Assembly: GCA_023253615.1 (NCBI GenBank) | Contig: JALRFZ010000274.1 | Span: 1-5,495, forward strand | Length of the DNA: 5,495 bases | Source: Verrucomicrobiales bacterium | Lineage (GTDB): Bacteria > Verrucomicrobiota > Verrucomicrobiia > Verrucomicrobiales > DEV007 | Direction of reading: 5' to 3' | Shown here: one piece after another, positions 1 through 5,273 of the stretch | Layout of the letters: each line of letters opens with the position of its first letter | How positions within the stretch are numbered: the first letter of the stretch is position 1 | Translations under genes and position numbers: made by a program | Notes under the pieces: model-generated | Seen by the model: only the letters and a program-made list of their open reading frames with translations | Told to the model about the DNA's origin: nothing | Databases searched by the model: none

Positions 1-328
1 TCGCCCCGACCGCGGCATTGAGGATCATGTTTCCGCCCATGCGGGCGAGCGTGCCGACCGGCAGCCCTTTTTTCCCCGCTTCGCCGAGGATCATCGTGCC
101 GAAAACGGTCGCGACGGTCTCGCCACCGTAGGGGATGAGCCCGAGGAGGGGATCGAGGCCGAAGCGGAGATCCGTGCCGGGGATGCGGATGCACTCGTCG
201 AGCAGCCACGACATCTTGCGGGATACCTTCGCCTTTTCGTAAAGGAGTCTGCGAAGATCATCGACACTGCCGAGACCCTGCGTGGTGGAGGCGATCTCTT
301 CCGGAGACGGTGGATCGGATGCGGGCAT
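1..328 (-). CDS. DUF4112 family membrane protein, N-terminal part (runs off the window)
   Basis: The first 109 residues are visible; the 3' end lies beyond base 1. After a polar N-terminus (residues 1-41) comes the DUF4112 signature: W41-LLDECIRIPGT, then LRFGLDPLLGLIPYGGE (54-70), then a hydrophobic segment (about 60-82) and a short loop leading into ARMGGNMILNAAVGA (95-109). This matches the family pattern of a G-L-D-x-x-x-G-L-I-P motif followed by R-M-x-x-N. DUF4112 proteins are small predicted membrane proteins of unknown function. The ATG at 326-328 is the first Met in frame and lies 22 bp after the stop of the TMEM43-like gene on the same strand, so the two are probably co-transcribed. 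No clear Shine-Dalgarno precedes it. The family call is solid; the function is unknown. Confidence 0.87.
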   Translation of the reverse strand, partial: MPASDPPSPEEIASTTQGLGSVDDLRRLLYEKAKVSRKMSWLLDECIRIPGTDLRFGLDPLLGLIPYGGETVATVFGTMILGEAGKKGLPVGTLARMGGNMILNAAVGA

Positions 329-350
329 GGACGGACTCGTGGAGGAAGGC

Positions 351-1532
351 TCACGCCAGCGGTGGCGGGCTCGCCGGCAGTGGAGGCGCGCCAGCCGCGG
401 GACGCCGGAGTCTTTTCACCACGAGCACGAGGAGAAAGATCGTGACGACGAGGATGATGATCCCCAGCACCGGCCGGTAGAAGATCCACGCAAAGGAAAC
501 GGTGAGCCCCCAGACGATGCCGGCGAGGAGGAAGGCGACGATGGTCGTACCGGTGCCGACGAGGCGGCCGAGGAAAGGCAGAATGCTCGCGAGCACGGCG
601 ATGGGACGGAGGATCATCGAAAAGGCCATGCCGAGGAGGAAGAATCCTCCGATCCGGATCGCCCAGGTCAGCATCTTGTTCCGATCCTGCGCCATCTGGA
701 ACATACCGGCCGCGTCGTGGTGGCCGGACTCGAGGAGATCGACGGTGCCGCCGGTCTTCGTGCGGTAGGAGACGAAGGTGTCGCCGCTCTGCTGGGCGAC
801 GACACTGGCGGGACCTGCCGGCACGCTGAGGAAACGGACGCGGAGGTCGCCGACGGCCGGCGATTTCGGGTCGTTGCCGAAAAAGACGAGGCCGTTGTCG
901 AGCTTGGCGGTGGTCCGCACCTCTTCGGCCGCATTCCCGAGCGATTCGACTGCGAGCGGGCGCGCTCCGCCGATCTTCGCGACGAGAAAAGGGGGCAGGG
1001 AAAACGCGCCGAAGGTGACTTTTCCCGCCGTGAGAGCCGCATCGCGGTATTTCATTTCCGTGGGATTCCGGTGATCCCCGGCCACCTTGAAGCGGCTCGA
1101 ATCGACCGGGCTGTCACGCCATTGCTTCTCGTAGGTGTAGGTCTTCACCTCCTCGGTGCCGCCGCCGACTTTCTCCTTGGTCTCGCTCCGCACGACCTCG
1201 ACCCATTGATACATTTCCGCTTCACGGATCAGCTTCACGGCGGCCACGGTGATGCCGAAGACCTCGTCCTGCAGCGGCGCGTCCGTCCGCGTCTCGCCGG
1301 TGAGATGGACGAGTTTGCCCTCCATGGCGGGATCGACCCTGTCCGACGCAATGGAAACGACGGCTCCGGCTCCCTCCTTGAGGTCCTTGTGGCGCTTCAC
1401 GGCGCGGCCCTCGTTCCAGAACAGCAGCACGGTGCCGATGATGACGAGGACCAGCCCGAACAAGGCTCCTCCGATGGAATCTTTTCCGCGGCTGCCCAAA
1501 CCGCGACGGGTGACTTCGACATACTGGCTCAT
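351..1532 (-). CDS. TMEM43 (LUMA) family membrane protein
   Basis: This 393-residue protein has the TMEM43 family layout. There is a short cytoplasmic N-terminus, a first membrane segment (about 20-38) ending in the hallmark FWNEGRAVK (38-46), and a large soluble domain of about 240 residues with the family-like MYQWVEV and TYTYEKQW motifs. A cluster of three further membrane segments follows (about 289-308, 331-352, 355-372), then a Pro/Ala-rich tail. The human homologue sits in the inner nuclear/ER membrane; the role of the bacterial proteins is not established. I chose the ATG at 1530-1532 (MSQYVEVTRR) over an in-frame start 14 codons upstream because family members begin just before the first membrane helix. 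The gene follows rho after 104 bp and precedes a DUF4112 gene by 22 bp. A TTGCGG-N17-TAGAAA promoter-like element ends 7 bp before the ATG. Family assignment is confident; function is not. Confidence 0.9.
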   Translation of the reverse strand: MSQYVEVTRRGLGSRGKDSIGGALFGLVLVIIGTVLLFWNEGRAVKRHKDLKEGAGAVVSIASDRVDPAMEGKLVHLTGETRTDAPLQDEVFGITVAAVKLIREAEMYQWVEVVRSETKEKVGGGTEEVKTYTYEKQWRDSPVDSSRFKVAGDHRNPTEMKYRDAALTAGKVTFGAFSLPPFLVAKIGGARPLAVESLGNAAEEVRTTAKLDNGLVFFGNDPKSPAVGDLRVRFLSVPAGPASVVAQQSGDTFVSYRTKTGGTVDLLESGHHDAAGMFQMAQDRNKMLTWAIRIGGFFLLGMAFSMILRPIAVLASILPFLGRLVGTGTTIVAFLLAGIVWGLTVSFAWIFYRPVLGIIILVVTIFLLVLVVKRLRRPAAGAPPLPASPPPLA

Positions 1533-1539
1533 GGTCGGT

Positions 1540-1568
1540 TTTCTAGCAGATCCGATGCCGCGCCGCAA
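1540..1568 (-). promoter_or_regulatory. Possible promoter of the TMEM43-like gene, suggesting a leaderless transcript
   Basis: On the minus strand, TTGCGG (1563-1568) is separated by 17 bp from TAGAAA (1540-1545), which is preceded by an extended -10 TG (TGC-TAGAAA). Matches to the sigma-70 consensus are partial (3/6 and 4/6). The -10 ends only 7 bp before the ATG, so transcription would start at or next to the start codon. Read-through from rho is the alternative. Confidence 0.25.
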
Positions 1569-1600
1569 CCACAATCCTCGTCACCTTGAGACGGGCGGAA

Positions 1601-1624
1601 GGCGCTGCGCCGGGGGCTCCCGGC
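1601..1624 (-). other. GC-rich hairpins just downstream of rho
   Basis: A perfect 6 bp stem with a 4-nt loop (1609-1624) lies 12 bp past the rho stop, overlapping the inverted repeat GGCGCTGCGCC (1601-1611). Neither is followed by a T-run on the minus strand, so this is not a canonical intrinsic terminator. It could protect the 3' end of the rho mRNA or pause polymerase. Confidence 0.3.
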
Positions 1625-1636
1625 CAGCTAAAAGGA

Positions 1637-3550
1637 TCAGGCCAGGGCCGTCACCTTGATGTCCATCAGCATCTGGGCGTTGCTGGGATAGCGGTTCATG
1701 CAGCGGATGAGCCACTCCATCGCGTCGGCGGGACGATAGCCGCTGAGTCCGCGCCGGATCACGTAGATCTTTTCCAGCATATGCGGCGGCAGCAGCAGCT
1801 CCTCGCGACGGGTCCCGGACTTGTTGATATCGACGGCGGGATAAATGTAATTCTGGGCAAGCTGGCGATCGAGGACGAGCTCCATGTTGCCCGTGCCCTT
1901 GAATTCCTGGAAAATCGCTTCGTCCGCCTTGCTGTTGGTCTGCACCAGCGCCGTCGCGATGATGGTGAGCGAACCGGCTTCGCGGGTATTCCGCGCCGCC
2001 GCGAAAATCCGTCGGGGCACCTCGAGCGCCCCGACGACGAGACCGCCGCTGGCGGTGCCACGGTTGCCACCACCCCGCATCTGGCTGTTGAAGGCACGGG
2101 CGAGACGGGTGATCGAGTCCATCAGCATCACGACATGGCGCCCCCCCTCGACGAGGCGCTTGGCGCGCTCGGTCGCGAGCAGGGCGATGCGGGTGTGGTC
2201 CTTCGCCTCACTGTCGTTCGAACTCGAAAAGACCTCCACATCGGGGAAGGAACGTTCGAAATCGGTCACTTCCTCGGGGCGCTCGTCGACGAGCAACACC
2301 ATCAGATGGATTTCGTCGTCGTAGTTTTTCTGGAGCCCTTCGGCGATGTGGTGGAGGAACGTCGTCTTTCCGGTGCGCGGCGGAGCCACGATGAGCCCGC
2401 GCTGGCCGCGCCCGATCGGGGCGACGAGATCGATCACGCGGGTCGTGAGCCTGGCGGGATCGGTCTCGAGGGTGAGCTTCTTGTTCGGATTGATCGCGGT
2501 GAGCTCCTCGAAATAGGGCAGGCGGGCGCAATCTTCGGGAGGATTGCCATTGATCGCGAGCAGCTCGATGAGCTGCGGACCGCGGATGCCCATCTTCGAC
2601 ACGCAACGGACCATGTGCCCGTCGCGCAGCCCGTAGATGCGGACCACCTCGGGAGTGATGAAAACGTCTTTCGGCGATTGCTGGAAGCCCCGGATGCGCT
2701 CGCGGAGAAAACCGAAGCCTTTCGGGGAAATCTCCACGATGCCCTCGGATTCGATCGCCGGAGAGGCTTCGAGAGCGGCCAGTTCGCGGGCGCGCTCCTT
2801 CTCCTTGCGCTCGAGATAGCGTTGTTTGCGGGTCTTGAAAACGCGGGGCTCACCGCCATCACCGGTCGTGCCTTCGCCGACATCGTCGCCCGCTTCGTCG
2901 TCGAGACCGGTCTCGTCATCGAAATCGGCTTCGTCCTCGGAGTGTCGCCGGGGCTCCTGAGCCGGTCGCTCGGAGCGGTCGGCGGAGTCATTCTGAAAAT
3001 CCCGGTTCCCTTTGCGCCGACGCTTGCGGTTGTTCCGCTTCCGGCCACTTCCCTGACCTTGGCCTGGATGAGGACCGCTTCCTTGGCCGGCTCCACCGGA
3101 AGGGCCATCGGATCCTCCTTGGGGAATCTCCCGGCTCATCTGGGGCTGGTGTTCCGGATGGGAAATTGCCGGGCGTTCGCGGCTCTCGGCAACGGCCGGA
3201 GCGGCCTCGGCCCGGCCGGGCACTGGATCCGTCGGCGGCGGAGGGAGGGAGGGCTCTGCCGCGGGAGGCCCGCTGCGGGGCGCGCGCTCTCCCGGAGAGG
3301 CGTCGTCGATCGCGGGTTTCGGGGATTTGGCGGGTTTCGCTGCCCGCGGGGATTTGGTGGTCCGTTTCCGCGGCGAGGCCTCGGTCGGCGTTTCGGCAGG
3401 GTCTTGCGGGGCAGCCTCATTCCTGGCGGCGGCGGTCTTTCGTGGCGCACGCTTTTTTGCGGGGGCCTTGGCTCCCGCACCTGCCTCGGAAGAAAGGCTC
3501 TTCCCGGCATCAGAAGGGGGGGCATCTGCGAAAGACTCGGATTCGCTCAT
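1637..3550 (-). CDS. rho: Transcription termination factor Rho with a long disordered N-terminal extension
   Basis: Rho is the hexameric RNA-dependent ATPase/helicase that terminates transcription. The 637-residue product has a normal core. The primary RNA-binding fold runs from about 268 to 340, with the GFGFLR motif at 278-283. The RecA-like motor follows, with Walker A PPRTGKT (390-396), DERPEE (422-427, catalytic Glu423), Walker B MLMDSITR (475-482), the R-loop Lys541, and SGTRREEL (578-585) with the arginine-finger Arg581. Residues 1 to about 265 are low-complexity: K/A/P-rich (27-80), G/Q-rich (144-169), a basic KR cluster (170-181), an acidic D/E block (204-225), then a charged, probably helical stretch (240-260). 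E. coli Rho is 419 residues; the extra length is all N-terminal, and I see no canonical Rho_N helical domain. The ATG at 3548-3550 is preferred over an in-frame TTG at 3575-3577. A 274 bp leader separates it from panB. Confidence 0.97.
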   Translation of the reverse strand: MSESESFADAPPSDAGKSLSSEAGAGAKAPAKKRAPRKTAAARNEAAPQDPAETPTEASPRKRTTKSPRAAKPAKSPKPAIDDASPGERAPRSGPPAAEPSLPPPPTDPVPGRAEAAPAVAESRERPAISHPEHQPQMSREIPQGGSDGPSGGAGQGSGPHPGQGQGSGRKRNNRKRRRKGNRDFQNDSADRSERPAQEPRRHSEDEADFDDETGLDDEAGDDVGEGTTGDGGEPRVFKTRKQRYLERKEKERARELAALEASPAIESEGIVEISPKGFGFLRERIRGFQQSPKDVFITPEVVRIYGLRDGHMVRCVSKMGIRGPQLIELLAINGNPPEDCARLPYFEELTAINPNKKLTLETDPARLTTRVIDLVAPIGRGQRGLIVAPPRTGKTTFLHHIAEGLQKNYDDEIHLMVLLVDERPEEVTDFERSFPDVEVFSSSNDSEAKDHTRIALLATERAKRLVEGGRHVVMLMDSITRLARAFNSQMRGGGNRGTASGGLVVGALEVPRRIFAAARNTREAGSLTIIATALVQTNSKADEAIFQEFKGTGNMELVLDRQLAQNYIYPAVDINKSGTRREELLLPPHMLEKIYVIRRGLSGYRPADAMEWLIRCMNRYPSNAQMLMDIKVTALA

Positions 3551-3578
3551 GGGAAAGGGGGCGGTCTCGATCCGCAAG

Positions 3579-3630
3579 GATTCGGAGGAAGGGGAAACGG
3601 AAAGAAATTGGAAAAATGGAGAGGAGCTCT
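3579..3630 (-). promoter_or_regulatory. C/U-rich, G-poor tract in the rho leader, rut-like
   Basis: Read as RNA on the minus strand, these 52 nt contain 20 C, 21 U, 7 A and only 4 G, in a genome where C and G are otherwise both abundant. Many YC dinucleotides occur. Rho loads on C-rich, G-poor, unstructured RNA (rut sites). The tract ends 28 nt upstream of the rho ATG, where Rho binding could terminate its own message. Confidence 0.4.
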
Positions 3631-3654
3631 GAAATCCAGAAAATCCGGGATTTC
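3631..3654 (-). other. Hairpin in the rho leader (second of a tandem pair)
   Basis: A perfect 7 bp stem, GAAATCC (3648-3654) with GGATTTC (3631-3637) in minus-strand reading, encloses a 10-nt loop. It lies directly between the terminator-like hairpin and the pyrimidine tract. It cannot coexist with the alternative pairing that uses 3645-3650. Confidence 0.4.
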
Positions 3655-3691
3655 AAAAGTTCCCGAGAGAGTTCGGTCGACTTTCGGGAAC
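3655..3691 (-). terminator. Terminator-like hairpin between panB and rho (panB terminator or rho attenuator)
   Basis: On the minus strand a perfect 8 bp stem, GTTCCCGA (3684-3691) with TCGGGAAC (3659-3666), encloses a 17-nt loop and is followed by TTTT (3655-3658). It lies about 130 nt after the panB stop and 105 nt before the rho start. The short U-run suggests a partial terminator. The 3' arm can also pair with TCCCGG at 3645-3650, which would break this stem. Confidence 0.42.
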
Positions 3692-3824
3692 CGAGCGTCC
3701 CTTAATCTGAAGGAGAGAAAACTCGCGCCCGGCGGGGTGAAAAGGGGCGGCACGAACTCCCGATCTGAGTGCGTTCAGGGACGTGGGAGTCTCTCCCTTC
3801 CTCCCGGTGCGTGCAAGTCTTTTT

Positions 3825-4604
3825 TTACCCCGGGAAGCCCGTTCGATGGGACTCGGCGACCTCGTCGAGAAAGCGGGAAAGGGCACCCCGGGTGACCTCG
3901 GCGACGTTGCCATGGACGCGGGCAAAGGGGGGCACGAACCAAGGATAGGCACCGGTGACGTCGTGGACGACGCGGACCTGGCCGTCGCAATGGTGTCCCG
4001 ATCCGATCCCGATCGTCGGGATGCCGAGCCGATCGGACATCTCCGCGGCGACTTGGGCCACGATGCTTTCGAGAACGATGGCGAAGGCCCCGGCGGCTTC
4101 GAGGGCGAGGGCGGCCGCGACGAGCGATCTGGCCTCCTCCTCGTTGCGGCCCTTTTTCTTGTAGCCGCCCTCCTCCCGGACCCGCTGGGGCAGCATCCCG
4201 AGGTGGGCGCAAAGGGGAATGCCCGCTCCCGTGATCGCCTCGACCTGGGCGATCTGGTCGAAACCTCCCTCGAGTTTCACCGCATCGGCCCCGGCCGCGA
4301 CAAGCTGTCGCGCGCTCGCGAGCGCCTCGTCGGGGGTGTCGTAGGTGTGGATCGGCAGGTCGGCGAGCACCACGGCGTTTTTCACCCCGCGCCGCACGAT
4401 CGTGGTGTGGTAGATCATCTGCGCCAGCGTCACGGAGGTCGTGTCCTCGCAGCCCGCGACCATCATGCCGAGGGAGTCTCCCACGAGAATCAATTGCACT
4501 CCGGCCTCGTCGCAGAGACGGGCGGTCGGGTAATCATATGCGGTGAGTGCCGTGATCGGAGGAATCAGGCGATCGGCGAAAGGAGGACGGGGGAGGGATT
4601 TCAT
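3825..4604 (-). CDS. panB: 3-methyl-2-oxobutanoate hydroxymethyltransferase (ketopantoate hydroxymethyltransferase)
   Basis: PanB transfers a one-carbon unit from 5,10-methylenetetrahydrofolate to 2-oxoisovalerate to make ketopantoate, the first committed step of pantothenate and CoA synthesis, in the cytoplasm. The 259-residue product matches the family length (E. coli 264) and spans the whole TIM barrel. ITALTAYDY (17-25) and LVGDSLGM (40-47) carry the metal ligand Asp43. ADLP (81-84) holds Asp82, VKLEGG (109-114) Lys110 and Glu112, AHLGMLPQ (133-140) His134, and VLES (177-180) the catalytic base Glu179. All align with the E. coli active-site residues at a constant offset of two. The ATG at 4602-4604 gives the usual short N-terminus; an in-frame TTG upstream would add 33 unrelated residues. 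No panC or panD is in the window. A 39-codon reading frame in the leader stops in ATGA overlap with this start. Confidence 0.97.
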   Translation of the reverse strand: MKSLPRPPFADRLIPPITALTAYDYPTARLCDEAGVQLILVGDSLGMMVAGCEDTTSVTLAQMIYHTTIVRRGVKNAVVLADLPIHTYDTPDEALASARQLVAAGADAVKLEGGFDQIAQVEAITGAGIPLCAHLGMLPQRVREEGGYKKKGRNEEEARSLVAAALALEAAGAFAIVLESIVAQVAAEMSDRLGIPTIGIGSGHHCDGQVRVVHDVTGAYPWFVPPFARVHGNVAEVTRGALSRFLDEVAESHRTGFPG

Positions 4605-4738
4605 GATCGGAAGCGCCCCGGAGGAAGGCACCGGTCGTGCCAGAATAGCGCGGAGATGGAAAAACGAAAACCCTTCCGTGCCGATCCGGAGCCGGAAGAC
4701 CAAAGGGCAGGGGAGTGCATCGGAAAATCCAGGAAAAA

Positions 4739-4767
4739 ATTATAAAAATATTGATTAATTATGGAAA
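4739..4767 (-). promoter_or_regulatory. Candidate panB promoter (start-proximal)
   Basis: In minus-strand reading, TTTCCA (4762-4767), a 17 bp spacer, then a perfect TATAAT (4739-4744). It lies in a 10% GC island and would start transcription near 4732, giving panB a leader of roughly 128 nt. Confidence 0.45.
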
Positions 4768-4779
4768 TTATATTAAAAT
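4751..4779 (+). promoter_or_regulatory. Candidate rightward promoter into the rsmI-panB gap
   Basis: On the plus strand, TTGATT (4751-4756), a 17 bp spacer and TAAAAT (4774-4779), matching the consensus at 4/6 and 5/6 positions. Transcription would begin near 4786 and run into the hairpin-rich region that ends at the T6 hairpin at 5263. AT-rich DNA yields such matches easily, so this is tentative. Confidence 0.3.
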
Positions 4780-4794
4780 TCACCCAACACACAA
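4767..4794 (-). promoter_or_regulatory. Candidate panB promoter (distal)
   Basis: In minus-strand reading, TTGTGT (4789-4794), a 16 bp spacer and a second perfect TATAAT (4767-4772), 28 bp upstream of the other one. It overlaps the candidate rightward promoter, so the two could not be occupied together. Confidence 0.35.
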
Positions 4795-5263
4795 ACAAGG
4801 CCGATCACCTGCCGTCTTTCTACATCGGACCACAAACTCCCTGAACCTCCCTTTGTCCGCCTGAGAAACGGAAGAGGGGCCTTCTGGAGGTCCTGATGTC
4901 AGAAGGAGCCACGGGGGTGGAGCCAGACAAACAGATGGTAACACACGCACATGGTGGTCGGGGATTTTTCCCGGTCCTGACAAACCTCTCCGAAAACCGT
5001 TCTTTCCCCGCGGGAGATTGGAGCACGGAGGGGGGATTCCTGCTTCAGCAGCGTTATGACAAGAGCCGTCGTCCCGATCCGGGGCGTCCCTCGACTCAAC
5101 GGCGCCACAAGAATCATGGATTCCCGGATCGTGGCAACAGCCCCCAGCCATTGCCGCAATCGGAAGCGGCGTCGCGCGGGTGACCCGACTCTTTTGTCCG
5201 CCAGGACATTGGTGAAGAGATGAAAAGTCGGGGTGGGGTCGAGTGGCCCCATCCCGATTTTTT
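4786..5263 (+). ncRNA. Possible structured non-coding RNA in the rsmI-panB gap
   Basis: No credible protein gene fills this stretch, but it is dense in inverted repeats. Stems read on the plus strand are: CCGAT/ATCGG (4801-4805 with 4824-4828); CCAC/GTGG (4909-4920); a wobble-containing stem closing 4956-4976; an 8 bp stem 4985-4992 with 5026-5033 enclosing a smaller one at 5001-5017; CTGC-TTCA-GCAG (5040-5051); a perfect 9 bp stem 5075-5083 with 5123-5131; a nested pair at 5189-5219; and the terminal hairpin followed by six T. Several stems contain G-U pairs on the plus strand that would be A-C mismatches on the minus strand, which favours rightward transcription. A promoter-like element precedes it. 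I could not match it to RNase P, tmRNA, SRP, 6S or a known riboswitch. Chance repeats in GC-rich DNA remain a real alternative. Confidence 0.28.
5223..5263 (-). terminator. Bidirectional intrinsic terminator behind rsmI
   Basis: An 11 bp stem (5228-5238 with 5247-5257) with an 8-nt loop begins 16 bp past the rsmI stop. In minus-strand reading it is preceded by A6 and followed by CTTTTC, as expected for the rsmI terminator, with one A-C mismatch in the stem. In plus-strand reading the same position is a G-U pair and the stem is followed by six T, so it is at least as good a terminator for rightward transcription. Confidence 0.75.
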
Positions 5264-5273
5264 CCAAATCGTG

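Noticed and set aside
282..1589. Plus-strand open frame of 435 codons opposite the TMEM43-like gene
   Set aside because: Antisense shadow; the minus strand carries clear family motifs and membrane helices.
3575..3577. In-frame TTG as rho start
   Set aside because: It would add nine residues with no family support; the ATG at 3548-3550 is a better start codon and no Shine-Dalgarno favours the TTG.
3784..3827. Hairpin GGGAG-TCT-CTCCC and T-run just past panB as its terminator
   Set aside because: The T-run is on the plus strand and precedes the hairpin in panB's direction, so it cannot act as an intrinsic terminator for panB.
1586..3895. Plus-strand open frame of 769 codons opposite rho
   Set aside because: It is the antisense shadow of rho and the 3' end of panB. 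The product is low-complexity with no domain, and the minus-strand genes are unmistakable. Long antisense frames are common in GC-rich coding DNA.
4862..4978. Fragments resembling riboswitch motifs (CTGAGA as in TPP; GCCAC...GAGCCAG as in cobalamin)
   Set aside because: The partner conserved boxes needed for either aptamer are missing, and the plus-strand orientation does not lead into a matching gene.
4896..5183. Plus-strand frame of 95 codons in the gap
   Set aside because: No ribosome-binding site or recognisable fold, and it crosses the inverted repeats of the possible RNA; most likely a chance frame.
5161..5190. GGGTGACCCGAC, similar to a segment of bacterial RNase P RNA
   Set aside because: The universally conserved P4 and ACAGA-type elements are absent, so this is only a short hairpin.
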